Shown: positions 10,178-21,659 of the stretch, piece by piece
How positions within the stretch are numbered: the first letter of the stretch is position 1
Layout: each line of letters starts with the position of its first letter
Notes under the pieces: model-generated
Databases searched by the model: none
Seen by the model: only the letters and a program-made list of their open reading frames with translations
What the model was told of the DNA's origin: nothing
Made by a program: the position numbers and the translations under genes
DNA from: Molossus alvarezi
Lineage: Eukaryota > Chordata > Mammalia > Chiroptera > Molossidae
DNA length: 64,000 nt
Assembly (NCBI GenBank): GCA_037176705.1
Contig: CM073887.1
Span: forward strand, 58,489,001-58,553,000
Reading direction: 5' to 3'

Positions 10178-10405
10178 GCTCTGGCCAGTTTGGCTCAGCA
10201 GTTAGAGCGTCAGCCCACGGCCCAAAGAGTCATGGGTTCGACTCTGGTCAAGGGCACGTACCTTGGTTGTGGCTCAGTCCCCAGTCCTGCAGGAAACAGC
10301 CAATTGATGTGTCTCTCTCACATCAATGTTTCTCTGTCCCTCTCTCCCTCCCACTCTGTCTGAAGATAAATGGGAAAATATCCACAGGTGAAGATTAAAA
10401 AAAAA
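10178..10405 (+). mobile_element. Ves SINE type A
   Basis: Complete head; internal deletion after GTTGTGGCTCAGTCCCCAGT. Confidence 0.9.
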
Positions 10406-10429
10406 CAAAAAACCTCTGGTCAACACAAT

Positions 10430-11045
10430 AAAGAAAGTAAAAAGAAATAGGTGAAAGTTTTTTCAGTTTATATTTTTTTAATAGAGATGAGATGCACATA
10501 GAATTACCTGCTTAAATTGTATAATTCTATAACATTTAGTACACTCATGTTATGCAACCACCACCTCTCCTCCTTTCAAAATATTTTCATCACCTCAAAA
10601 TAAATCCCATTCCCATTGTCAGTCACTCCCCACCCCACCCCCCGCTCAGCCTGTGGTGGCAACCACCAATCTACCTGTGGTCTCTATAGATTTGCTTGTT
10701 CTGGACATTTCATATATATGGGATCATACAATAAGTGACCTTCTAGTCTGGCTTCTTTCATTCAGCAAAATGTTTTCATGGTTCATCCACATTGTAACAT
10801 GTATCAGGACTTCATTCCTTTTTACAGCTGAATAATATTCCATTGAGTGGATGGACCATATTTTGCTTATTGGTGGACAGCTGGGTTGTTTCTACCTATG
10901 GCCATTGTGAATAGCGCTGTTATATATATGCATCTCCAAGTTTTTGTTTAAACACCTGTTTTCAATTCTTTTGGAGTCTAGACCTAGGGATGGAATTGCC
11001 AGGTCCTATGATAACTCTATGTTTAGCTTTCTGAGGAAGATAAAA
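10430..11045 (-). mobile_element. Old L1 3' end
   Basis: Diagnostic L1 3' blocks in reverse: TTCATTCAGCAAAATGTTTT, AATAATATTCCATTGAGTGG, GCCATTGTGAATAGCGCTGT, GGGATGGAATTGCCAGGTCC. Confidence 0.8.
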
Positions 11046-11440
11046 TTACTTTGAATAATACATTTAACAACACAGCCAAAATATGATCATTTCAACATGT
11101 AACCAATATGAACATTGTTGCAATCCTTTACATTCTTTTTTTCTTACTAGTCTTTGAAACCCAATGTGTATTTTTCACTCAGAGCACATCTCAATTTCAA
11201 GTGCTCAATTGCCACCTGTGGCTCATGGTGACCATCCTGGACAGTGCAGGTCTCGCCTCACACACCTCACTCTGGAATCATTTTCAAGTTCTCTTGTACC
11301 TGAGCATTACCTCCACCACTGTCCACTGGTGTCCAGGTGCAGGATTCCACTCATCTGTGGGTCTCGGTGCTGGGGTAAATGACACTGGCATAGTAGGGTC
11401 CTCAAATCCCTACTCTGCCACTTACAGACATATACATCCT

Positions 11441-11998
11441 GTTATGGACTGAATGTTTGTGCCCGCCCACAAATCATATGTTGAAACCCAACCCCTAATG
11501 TGATGGTATTTGGAGATGGTGACTTTTTGAGGTGATTAGGTAATGAGGGTAGAGCCCTTGTAAACGGGATCAGTGCCTTTATTTATGTATTTATTTATTT
11601 ATTTTTATTTTAGAGAGAGAGGAAGGGAGAGGGAGAGAGAAACATTGATGAGAGAGAACATCAATTGGCTGCCTCCTGCATGCCCCCCCACTGGGATTTG
11701 GCCCATAACCTGGGCATGTGCCCTGACCAGGAATCGAACCGGTGACCTTTTGGTGCATGGGTCGACGCTCAACCACTAAGCCACGCTGGCCAAGCAGGAT
11801 TAGAAAAAGAGACCCAGAGAGCTCCTTCATCCCTTCCACCATGTGAGGACACAGAAAGAAGATGGTCTAACCAGACACAGACCTGCTGACCCCTTAATAT
11901 TGGATTTTCAGCCTTTAGAACAGTGGGAAGTAAATGTCTATTGTTTATAAGTCACCCAGTCTGTGGTATTCCATCATGGCGGCCCAAATGAACTAAGA
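11441..11998 (+). repeat. MLT1/MaLR-type LTR interrupted by a Ves SINE
   Basis: Left part 11441-11577 (TTATGGACTGAATGTTTGTG, CATATGTTGAAACCCAACCC, TGATGGTATTTGGAGATGGT) and right part 11798-11998 (CCATGTGAGGACACAGAAAG, TTATAAGTCACCCAGTCTGT). Confidence 0.8.
11578..11797 (-). mobile_element. Ves SINE type B inside the LTR
   Basis: Reverse orientation; (TTTA)n tail at the left and head CCACGCTGGCCAAGC at the right. Confidence 0.9.
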
Positions 11999-11999
11999 C

Positions 12000-12756
12000 T
12001 TATTCCAACCAGGGACCTCAGGCTTTTAATCAATAAACTTGGTGTAAGATATGGAGGACATGTGTATTCAGACCCCTGGGGGCTACCTGGCACGCACACT
12101 GCACCAACCACAGCAACACATGACAATACTATAAAAGCAAGAGAACATGGCCTGATCTTTTGCCTCCAGAAGGAGATGGGCACCTCAGGAGTCTTGCAGG
12201 AGTTATCTGGCTGCAGAGGCCACCACATATGCCCAGGGAGCCATCACTGGCATTCAGCTGCCTGTGGCAACCCTCAGTCAGGGGTTATCTGCTGATCTAG
12301 TGCAAAGCTGGATCAGGAAGGGTGGCCCAGGTCAACAGGGACCCAGATGGAGCTTCTGCAGGATTGCTTTTTGTGGAAAAGTTCCCAGCTTTTGGGGATG
12401 ACTGAGCCAGGCTTTGGGGTCACACCAGGCTTCCCTCTGACTCATTCATCCTAGTGAGGACCCCATAGTGGAGGCGGAGAAACAGCTTTTAAATATAGCT
12501 CAGCACCATCTGATGCTGCAGGGCTGTTGGAAGGAAGCCACCTGCCACCCCTGACCTGGCCAGACTCCCTCCAGATTGGGTTCACACACCACCACCCCTC
12601 CCTGCCTCTGCTTTCCCCCCTTCCCTTGCAGCTTCAAACAGCCTGCCCTGCCAGGCTCAGATGTTTAGGCTTTCTGTAAATGTGAGATATAAAAAGAACC
12701 ATGGAGCAACCACAGGGGTGGGGAATGGCCACTGGCTTGCTAAAAGATGTCACCCC
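12000..12756. other. Intergenic, no gene seen
   Basis: Unique-looking sequence without recognised exons or young repeats. Confidence 0.5.
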
Positions 12757-13011
12757 TTGCCCTGGCCGGTGTGGCTCAGTGGTTAGAGTGTCAGCCCGCA
12801 GACCAAAGGGTTGCAGTTCAATTCCCAGTCAAGGGCACATAACTGGGTTGCATTTCAATCCCTGGCCTGGTTGTGGCTGTGCAGGAGGAAACCAATCCAT
12901 GTGTCTCTCTCACATTGATACTTCTCTCTCTCTCTCTCCCCCACTCCTTCCCTCCTTCGCACTTTCTCTAAAAAATCAATGGAAAAAATATCCTTGGGTG
13001 AGGATTTAAAA
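12757..13011 (+). mobile_element. Ves SINE type A
   Basis: TSD AAAAGATGTCACCC (12742-12755), repeated with one change at about 13012-13025. Confidence 0.9.
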
Positions 13012-13499
13012 AAAAGATGCCACCCTCACACTGCCCCTAGCACACAAACACACCCCTCAGAGAGGAGCAGGCTGCACTTACACGCAGACACTGTGACAAG
13101 CCGGCATTTAAAATCAGACATAAGGAGGCCAGCCAGTTGGGGGAAAGCCAAGTCTGACTTTGTAAAGAATTCTCTGCTTGGCCTGAACTGGGCCCTGGAA
13201 ATTGCAAATTGTGAGGGATGCTCCCAGCTGAGGCAGGTCAAACCTGCCCCAGGAAGTTGCCTCCCTCCTGGAGGTCACCAGGCTCTGAATGCACACGCAG
13301 GATGGTTGTGGATGCAGTAACATCACCTGCTCCTTGGCCATACTTCTACCTGACTCCACTTCCATGCCCCCTGCTCCTTCATCAGGGAACTGCAGCTCCC
13401 ACTTCACCAGCCTCCAGGCTCTTTGCTCAGGCACCCACTTCCTGCCTCTGTCTACCCACCCTCCCCAGCATTCATTTCACCCTCCAGTGCCAGCACTTT

Positions 13500-13692
13500 C
13501 TGCTGCTCCGTCAAGTATACATTGAGCAGCTGTGTTCCAGGCCCAGGTCCAGGAGCTGGGGATGCACAGCAGTGGCATTTGTCATATCCTCATGGGCTCA
13601 CAGTCAGATGGAGGAGGCAGAGAGCACATCAACAGCACTACATCAACAAACCAAAATGAAAATGATAAATGACAACTGGGCTGTGGGTTGTG
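13500..13692 (+). repeat. Ancient mammalian interspersed repeat fragment
   Basis: ATTGAGCAGCTGTGTTCCAG, GGAGCTGGGGATGCACAGCA and CTCATGGGCTCACAGTC match the opening of an old placental repeat whose later part appears at 23490-23830. Confidence 0.5.
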
Positions 13693-13706
13693 AAGAAGCA
13701 GTACAG

Positions 13707-13753
13707 CCCTGGCCGGTTTGGCTCAGCAGTTGGAGCGTCGACCTGAGGTCTGG
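13707..13753 (+). mobile_element. Tailless 47-nt Ves head flanked by TSD
   Basis: CCCTGGCCGGTTTGGCTCAG start, ending in mid-head with no A-tail. Perfect 13-bp TSD AGAAGCAGTACAG at 13694-13706 and 13754-13766. Confidence 0.85.
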
Positions 13754-14101
13754 AGAAGCAGTACAGAGCACTGCAGAAAGCCAACCTTCCTGGGAAGGGG
13801 AAGGGAAGGTGTCCACCAAGCCTGAAGGATGAGGGATTAGGTAGGAGAAGCGGAGAGGGGACACTGGTCCAGTCTGTCTCTTGCTTCCTGCAGGGCACAG
13901 GCTAAGCCATGCAGAGTGCTGCATGAATGAGAGAATTCATGCCTGAATATGACATCAGCACACAGCTGTGCAGCCAGCCAGGCCAGAAAGCAAACCCTGG
14001 CACCTTTGTTTTTTTCCTGAGCAACCTCCCACTTAATCTCTCTGGGCCTCAGGATTCAGCTGTAAATGATCCCAGTCGTAAGAGCTATAAAAGCATCTGG
14101 T

Positions 14102-14331
14102 GCCCTGGCTGGTTTGGCTCAGCGGTTAGAGCGTCGGCCCATGGACCAAAGAGTCGATTCTGGTTAAGGGGACGTACCTCGGTTGCAGTTTGTCCCCAAC
14201 CCTGGTCGGGTCGTGCAGGAAGCAACCAGTCAATGTGTCATTCTCGCATCGATGTTTTTCTCTCTCCCTCTCTCTTCCTCCCTCCCATTCTGTCTGAGAT
14301 AAATGGAAAAATATCCTCCAATAAGAATTTT
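14102..14331 (+). mobile_element. Ves SINE type A, left arm of an inverted pair
   Basis: Its tail (ATCCTCCAATAAGAATTTTT) was the insertion site of the next SINE. Confidence 0.9.
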
Positions 14332-14590
14332 TATTTATTTATTTATTTAATTAATCCTCACCCGAGGACATTTTTCCATTCCGATATTTTGTTCAGATAG
14401 AGTGGGAGGGAAAGAGAGAGAGAGAGAAACATCGACGTGAAAGGGACACATCAAGTGGCTGCCACCCGCACGACCCAACCAGGGCCGGGGACAAACTGCA
14501 ACCGAGTTATGCGCCCTTAGCAGGAACCGAACCCGGGTCTCTCTGGACCGCAGGCCGATGCTCTAACCGCTGAGCCAAACCGGCCAGGGC
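14332..14590 (-). mobile_element. Ves SINE type A, right arm of an inverted pair
   Basis: Right flank ATCCTCTGGTAAGGATTTT duplicates the tail of the left SINE, showing nested tail-to-tail insertion. Confidence 0.9.
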
Positions 14591-14628
14591 ATCCTCTGGT
14601 AAGGATTTTAAAATAATAATAATAATAG

Positions 14629-14893
14629 CCCCGGCCAGTTTGGCTCAGCGGTTAGAGCATCGGCCTGCGGTCCAGAGAGACCCGGGTTCGGTTCCTGCTA
14701 AGGGCGCATAACTCGGTTGCAGTTTGTCCCCGGCCCTGGTTGGGTCGTGCGGGTGGCAGCCACTTGATGTGTCCCTTTCACGTCGATGTTTCTCTCTCTC
14801 TCTCTTTCCCTCCCACTCTATCTGAACAAAATATCGGAATGGAAAAATGTCCTCGGGTGAGGATAAAAAAAATTAAAATAATAATAATAATAA
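14629..14893 (+). mobile_element. Ves SINE type A with (AAT)n tail
   Basis: Near-consensus copy whose body resembles the minus copy just before it. Confidence 0.9.
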
Positions 14894-14924
14894 TGAATAA
14901 AAATTTTAAAAAAAATTAGCCATA

Positions 14925-15015
14925 GCCCTGGCCGGTTGGGCTCAGTGGTTGGAGTGTCAGCCTGCGGACCAGAGAGTACTGGGTTCAGTTCCTGCTAGGG
15001 GCACGTACCAAAAAA

Positions 15016-15054
<39 letters not shown>

Positions 15055-15055
15055 G
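14925..15055 (+). mobile_element. Short head-only Ves SINE (85 nt head plus (AAAT)n tail)
   Basis: Head 14925-15009 ends exactly at GGCACGTACC and is followed at once by A-rich tail. Perfect 13-bp TSD AAAATTAGCCATA at 14912-14924 and 15056-15068. Confidence 0.9.
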
Positions 15056-15068
15056 AAAATTAGCCATA

Positions 15069-15365
15069 AAAAAAGTGTCTGGCACTATGCTGGGCACACC
15101 TTCACTTCTAGAGCTTTCCCACTCTGTCTCCAGCTCCCTGGGCCCCTGGGAAACTGGAGAGCTCTGTCTTTAAAAGCGAGAAGGTAGAAGCCTCCCCACA
15201 CTGGCTTGGGGCCTTACTCCTTGTGCCCTCCAAGCCAGTGTTGGGGTCTGTTCCTCTGAACCACACACACCGTCTTGTCTTGGCCTAAATATATTGCAAC
15301 CTCAGAGCTATTCCAGGGCCTACACTTCCTGCCTTAGTGGGGTGCCAAAGGAAAAAAATCCCACT
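15069..15365. other. Intergenic, no gene seen
   Basis: Unique sequence with MIR-like wording at the left; no coding signal. Confidence 0.4.
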
Positions 15366-15570
15366 GGCCTAGGCCAGTGTGGCTCTGTTGGTTGAGCTTC
15401 ATCCCATGCACCAAAAGGTTGCTGGTTTGATTCCCAGCCTGGGTTGCAGACTCAATCCCCAGTAGGGGGCATCCAGGAGGCAGCCAATCCATGTTTCTGT
15501 CTCATATTGATTCTCTTTCCCTCTCCTTTCCTCTTTCTCTCAAATCAATAAAAACATATTTAAAAAAAAG
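15366..15570 (+). mobile_element. Ves SINE type B
   Basis: AATCCCACTGG precedes it and recurs at about 15880, bracketing this SINE and the next one. Confidence 0.9.
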
Positions 15571-15579
15571 GAGGGGACG

Positions 15580-15846
15580 CCCTGGCCGGTTTGGCTCAGT
15601 GGTTGGAGTGTCGGCCTGCGGTCCAGAGAGACCTGGGTTCGGTTCCCGCTAAGGGCACGTACCTTGGTTGCAGTTTGTCCCTGGCCCTGGTTGGGTCGTG
15701 TGGGTGGCAACCACTCGATGTGTCCCTTTCACGTTGATGTTTCTCTCTCTCTCTCTCTCTCTCTCTCCCTCCCTCCCTCCCTCCCTCCCTCCCACTCTAT
15801 CTGAACAAAAACGAAAAAATATCCCCGGGTGAGGATAAAAAAAAAG
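15580..15846 (+). mobile_element. Ves SINE type A nested behind type B
   Basis: GAGGGGAC occurs on both sides (near 15572 and 15854) as its TSD. Contains an expanded (TC)n(CCCT)n tract at 15740-15792. Confidence 0.9.
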
Positions 15847-16392
15847 GAGGAGAGGAGGGGACAATTTTCTTTAAAAAAAAATCCCACTGGATGGAGGGGA
15901 GTCAGCTACAGAAGGAGGAGGACAGAGAACCCATGTGACAGGTCTAAGATGTGCCTCAAAGGTCCTGGTCCTGATGGGGATGCTGGGAAAGCTGAAAATG
16001 AGGGGGGTATCCCTGACCCTGCACCCTGTTTCTCTCCTCAGGCCAGCATCTCTGAGTCACCATTCAGGCAGCTGCTGGCCCAGAGCCAGGATGGGTGGGA
16101 CGTGAGGGCAGGAGGCAGGTGGGGAGACCTACTTTAGCCTCTGGTTCCTCCTCCCAGCCCACAGGGGCCTTGAGTCTTATAACCCACACCCAGACCCACA
16201 CCCAGTTAATCCCAGAACCACGCCCTCTGGCTCCCAGGGCCACTGCTGCTGCTCCTGCCCACCCCTGGGAACCAGAAAGGAAGAAAAGAACTGCCTATCT
16301 CCACCCACTAGGACTCTGCTGGTGCTACAACCCATCAAGCCCAGGAACTGGGGATGAGGAGCCACCACCCCTCCCTCTGGGCAGAGGGTATT

Positions 16393-16507
16393 ATTTTTTT
16401 TTCCTTTTTCTTTTTTCTTTTTGGTGCGTGCCCCTAGCGGGAACCAAACCCGGGACTCTCTGGTCCGCAGGCCGATGCTCCAACCGCTGAGCTAAACCAG
16501 CCAGGGC
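16393..16507 (-). mobile_element. Short head-only Ves SINE (85 nt)
   Basis: Head occupies 16423-16507; T-rich sequence 16393-16422 is its A-tail. TSD CAGAGGGTATT at 16382-16392 and 16508-16518. Confidence 0.9.
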
Positions 16508-16873
16508 CAGAGGGTATTCTTTGGCCTAAATTGGTGGTCCTGGTGATCCTGCTAGCTCCACTGACCCCTTCCCAAGATGATAGAGACTGCCAATTACCTC
16601 TACCACCAAAACTCAAACCAAATTTGGGGAAAGACCTATATATACAATGTTATTTTGCTACTAGGCATGTATAGAAGGAGGGCAGTCAAGGCAGGTGAGC
16701 CTGCCTCCCTGCTCCCCGCAGCCACATCTAGGAACAGTTTGGGTTTCCATGACAGTAGAAAGAGGCCCTGCTGGTACCTACAGGGTGGGGGCCAGAGATG
16801 CTGCTCAAAGTCCTCTGATGCATGGGGCAGCCCCCACCACAGAAAGTGACCCAGCCCCCAGTGTCAATAGTGA

Positions 16874-17135
16874 GATAGCCCTGGCCAGTTTGGCTCAGCA
16901 GTTTGAGTGTCAGCCTGCAAACTAAAGAGTCTTGGGTTCGATTTCTGGTCAAGGGCACGTACCTCAGTTGTGGTTTGTCCCCAGTTGGGGTCGTGTGGGT
17001 GGCAACCAATCAATGTGTCTCTCTCACATCAATGTCTCCCCCCCCCCACTCTGTCTGAAGATAAATAAGATAAATGTAAAAATATCCTTGGGTGAGGATT
17101 AAAAACAAACAAACAAACAAACAAATAAATAAATA
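16874..17135 (+). mobile_element. Ves SINE type A
   Basis: Tail (AAAC)n(AAAT)n; C-run at 17038-17047 in the pyrimidine tract. Confidence 0.9.
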
Positions 17136-17276
17136 AAGAGATTTGAGGAAGATTCAGGCTAGCCTTGAGCAGGAAGTCTTGTAGACCTGGGGGCCAGTCA
17201 ACAAGAAAATGGCAGAAGTGTCTAGCTCAGGATCCTCCCCCAGTTTTCTAGAATATATAGACTAGCTGTGAGGAGG

Positions 17277-17639
17277 TGTTGTAAACCAACGAGACAGACC
17301 AGACTCAGACTCTGAACTGGGTTCAAATTAAGAGAGCTTTATTAGCCGCACAGCAACTGTCCCATCCTACGCAGAGGAGAGAGCAGCCCCGAGCTCAGGG
17401 GGAGGGTTGCTTATATAGTTGTCTTAGCCCCTGTTAAGGAATTTGTGTTAAGGGTATACGAGCAAGCAAGCGCGTACAGAAGCAGATATTTGCAGTTAGC
17501 TGCTATGCCTGAGGGAGCAAGCAGTTTTGGTGTACACAAAGCAATGGTTATCTATACAATGCCGTGATTATCTATTAGCAGCTAGTTCTTGCCATTCCCT
17601 TAAAATCCAGGGGGTAAGGTCATGTGTTTGTCCTTTACA
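17277..17639 (-). mobile_element. ERV solo LTR, 363 bp
   Basis: TGTTGTAAAC...CTTTACA ends flanked by a 4-bp TSD GAGG (17273-17276, 17640-17643). On the minus strand a TATATAA box (17417-17411) is followed 68-79 nt later by the AATAAA signal (17343-17338) and a U5-like end TTGGTTTACAACA. A 4-bp duplication suits a gammaretrovirus-like (ERV1) element. No internal viral sequence adjoins it. Confidence 0.75.
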
Positions 17640-17643
17640 GAGG

Positions 17644-18805
17644 GTAAGTCACTAAGTACCAAGAGCAGGGGCCAGGTACACTAAGGTGATCCAGGACAAT
17701 CAGTGTGTGTGTGTCTGTGTGTAACCCACTGGGCCTAGATTCAGTTTAGGGTGTTGAGGTCAAGCCCACCTGCCCGCCTGCCCACCTGTGTGGTATGACT
17801 GGAAATCCAGGTCCACTAGTGGGACATGTGGCCCTGGGGGTGGACCCTGGCTCCAACGTTCAGGAACAGGGCTGGCTTTAATCTCAGTGGAACCACTGGG
17901 AGGTTCGGCAACATGTATTCATGTTTCTCCCACAGATATCCAGAGAGTCATGAGAAAGAGGGACAAGCCCAAGGAGTAAGTAGGAGGCAAGGAGACTGAG
18001 GACACCCAGGCTGTATTGGGAGACACAGAAGTGCTGTTGACTGTGAAGTCCCCAAGGGCCCTCCCTTGAACACTGTCCTCCCTGGCCTCATCTCCAGGAG
18101 GGAGGGAAAGAGTCCCCACACCCGACTGAAAGGAAAGTTTGGGAGATCCCAGGGCATGCCCCTTCTCCAAGCCTCAGTTTTTGACCAGCTTCCCACCCAC
18201 CCCTATTGGAAGGGAATGTCTTGTCCCAAAGAACATGACAGCACTTTGAAAATTCCAGGATCTGTTTATAAGACAGCATCTGTGGGGATTTTGAGGATAG
18301 CTGGGGAATACATGGAACACAATGCTGCAGACTTGAACCCAGGGGGAGAGGGTCCCAGGAGCTCATCCCCAACCCACACTGAGTCTGCCTGCTGTAGCCA
18401 CCAGGGGCCCAGCAGTAAGTAATTGCAGACTGGCTTTGGCCTTCCTTGTGGCAAGAAGCCAAAATAAAATTCATTCCGGAAAGGGAAAGGTGGGCCAAAA
18501 CGAGGAGGAAAGGGGGGAAGGGGACCTCAGGTGGAGCCCCTCTGGCTTCTAATATGCCCCTTGACTGGCAGGGTGGACTCAGATGGGTCCTCTCTTACTG
18601 CCCTGTAGTCTAAAGGGCAAAACACTGAGTTACTTCCTGTTCCAGACACCAGCCTGGGGGCCAGGCAGCAGCCTTTCCAGTCCAGCGATTTGATTTTTCT
18701 CAGTAAATAATGACCACAGGTACACAAACCACCTTTGTCCTTATCAAGCCCCTGGGTGGAGTGTGCACAAATTGGTCCCTGGGGATGCTTTTACCTTCTT
18801 TCTTT
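17644..18805. other. Intergenic, no gene assigned
   Basis: Unique sequence. One exon-like block lies at 17939-17976 (CTCCCACAG acceptor, GTAAGT donor), encoding IQRVMRKRDKPKE in one frame before an immediate stop. Not recognised. Confidence 0.4.
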
Positions 18806-19053
18806 TTAAAAAAATTCTTACCCGAGGATATTTTTCTATTTATCATCAGATAGAGTGGGAGGGAGAGAGACGGTGAGAGAGAGAGAAACATCTCCATGAG
18901 AGGGACACATCGACTGGTTGCCTTCCACATGACCCCGACCAGGGCCAGGGATGAACCACAACCAACGTACGTGCCCTTGGCCAGAATTGAACCCGAGACT
19001 CATTGGTCCCAGGGCCTATGCTCTAACCACTGAGCCAAACTGGCCAGGGCTGT
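18806..19053 (-). mobile_element. Ves SINE type A
   Basis: Tail at the left (AAAATTCTTACCCGAGGATA), head ends AACTGGCCAGGGCT. Confidence 0.9.
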
Positions 19054-19369
19054 TTTCACCTTCAAAAGGAGAGAAAAGATGGTGGAGTCATCCAGCAAGT
19101 GGGTCTGAAAAAGCTGAAGAGGAGAACCTGGTGGGTAAACCTGGTGGGCACTCAGCTGTGGACTCGAGGAGAGAAAGAGAGAAAGGCTGTCCATTAGTGT
19201 TAGGGAGACCTGGGCTCTCTCTCCTTATTTGTGAACAGGAGGTCGGTTGCTGGGTATATATAAGCAAATGTCCACTGATGATGACAAAGATCACTACATA
19301 CCCCTCTTCTTGTGCCCCAATCCAGGAAAGAAAAAACACCCAATGGACTTTGTTTTATTAGAAGTGCAT

Positions 19370-19515
19370 TTGCTCTGTGCCTCAGTTTCTTCATCTGTAA
19401 AATGGGGCTAGTGAACGTGCCTATTTTAATTCTGACCCAGGCTTGCAAGAGGGTTAACTAAGTGTATATAAGCCACACACAACACCTAGCTAGGAGTCAG
19501 TGTCAATAAATGCCT
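19370..19515 (-). repeat. MIR-type SINE
   Basis: TGCCTCAGTTTCTTCATCTG and TAAAATGGGGCTAGTGA are the reverse-strand MIR core; ends GTCAATAAATGCC. Confidence 0.75.
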
Positions 19516-20997
19516 CTTCTTAGAACAGGGTGTGTCATCTAGTTTATTGCTAACCAGAAGCTCTGGAGGCCGGATGCTGCATCTCCCGGGGCCCTTGAAG
19601 GCTCCCAGAATCTTCAGAGGGTGCTTCTCAGGCTGGCTCTGTCAACACAAGAGACTTTCCTTGAAGCCTAAATTAACACTGCTGCTAATTCCCCAACTTG
19701 TCTTCCCAGGGCTCCAAGGAGGAACAAAACGCTTCCAAGACTCCAACTGAGCTCCCTCTAGCCCCTTAGGACCGCCTGCCCTGTGCTCCTGTCAGGCCCT
19801 TGGGAGAAATTCCCAAACTGAGGCCCAGACCAGAGAGTAAACTCAGGGGGCATGACCCTCAGACAACTGGGTAGGGCAGCTAGGACAGTGTTGGCAGATA
19901 CAGCTGTGCCTTGCATTTACCTGGGACTCTTGGGTCCCCCAGCCCAGTCCCAGAGACCCTGGGATTTCTCAGAGCTCAGTGTTGGAGACTTCCTGATGAG
20001 CCATGCCCAGTCCCCTGGCTGCACAACCCTCAGCCATGGAGGGGAAAAAACCTGGTCCTCGGAGGCCAGTGAGGAGGGCAAGGTCTGTATCCACCTCCCC
20101 ATTTCCCAGTTACTTTTGCAAACAACACCTAGAACAGAAAATGTCCTGTGTATTGGCTTGTTTTGTCAATGCCCCCCCACACCACAACCACCAAACAAGC
20201 CAGGCTCTGAGGTGCTCCCCACAGCCGCACCTCAAGGAAAGGGTTAACAGGAAGAGCCTGGCGTCCTGCAGCCACAGAAGTCCATTGTTCTCTAGCAGTC
20301 CCCTCCCCCTCATCCAGGAAGACCCTTTGGGGAGCCCCTTCACAAGGTCCAGGCTGGTGTCTCCCCGCTGCAGGCCAGCCTTTTGGAAGGGCGGAGTGTG
20401 AGCATTGGAAAAGGAAACACTCCATGCCAGAGGGCTGAGAGAGGGCTGGGGCACAGCTGTCACTGAGTCTCAGGGGATTGCTGAGTAAAGAGTCCCTGAG
20501 CCCTGCCTGCCCCTGAAGGAGCAGCCCTCCCCCACCGTGCCCATCTGGAAGCCAGAGGACTTTGATCTGGGTGCCTTTAGTACAGACTAAAGTTCCTGCC
20601 TCCTTCTACCCAATTCCCCCTTTTCACACCCCAGCAGCATCTCTGGGTCAGAAAGTTTCACACTCCACCCCTCCTCCATCTGACTTCAGATCTTCTCCAC
20701 AGTCCTGTCAGCTTCTGACTAGCCTACTCTGGTGGAAGGGGCTGTGTGCTTCCGCGGAGCGGCCTATATTGGGGGAGCACAGGAAGGAGGAGAGCTGTTA
20801 GCAATTCCCTGGGAGACCCTGAGGGTCGGACAAGGTGAAGCAGAGCAGCTGGCAACCAGATGTGGTGGACAAGCTGATGAGGAAATTAATTGGTGCCAGT
20901 CGGGTGGCAGGCAGGGAAGGCAGGAACCTAGGGGGCCCAAGAGCTGCCTAGGGGTGGGAGGGAGGGTGGGAGGAAACAGTGAATGCTGAGATGATTT
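19516..20997. other. Intergenic, no gene seen
   Basis: 1.5 kb of unique, GC-rich sequence without recognised repeats. Overlapping open frames on both strands are not convincing. Confidence 0.5.
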
Positions 20998-21000
20998 CTT

Positions 21001-21217
21001 TTTTCTTTTTTAATTGATTTTTTTTAGAGAGAGGGAGAGATAGAAACATTGACGTGAGAGAGATACATCCATTGGCTGCCTCCTGCAGGCCCCCTACCGG
21101 GGATCAAACCTGGAACCGAGGCAGGTGCCCTGACCAGGAATGGAACTGGTACCTCTCATGGGTCGATCCTCAAACCACTGAACAACACCAGCCAATTAAG
21201 CCACACTGGCCCGGTGT
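21001..21217 (-). mobile_element. Ves SINE type B
   Basis: Perfect 14-bp TSD TGAGATGATTTCTT at 20987-21000 and 21218-21231. A small duplication in the head (ACACCAGCCAATTAAGCCAC). Confidence 0.9.
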
Positions 21218-21659
21218 GAGATGATTTCTTAACTGACAGTTGACAATGTGCTGGTATGGGGTGGTTTAATCTGAGGAGGATGGGCCAGGAGGCTGGAAGG
21301 CAGCGAGATTTCTGCTGAGAGGCTCCATCCAAAACCATCAGGCCAGGAGTCCAGCCTGGGGAGGCCTCAGGCCTGAATGTGCAGGTGGAGGGCCTCAGCT
21401 TTCCTGAACACATATCTGGGGAGACCTAAACTCACTTCAACACAAAATGGGTGGAATAACCCCTTAAACTGAGCCTCAGGAAACATAAAGTACCTTCCTA
21501 AGAGCAACCCTAGACACAGGAAGGGGTGGTCTGGGATTTCCTGAACACAGGTGTAGGGGCTCTGGGTTCCTCTGGACGCCAGTGTGGGATTCTGGGCTCC
21601 CCTGGACACATGTAGGGGGTTTCAGCATCCTCCAGGGCTAGGGCTAATAGCAAGAGACT

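Noticed and set aside
13218..13832. 204-codon plus-strand frame
   Set aside because: Runs through an old repeat and a SINE head insertion; no family similarity.
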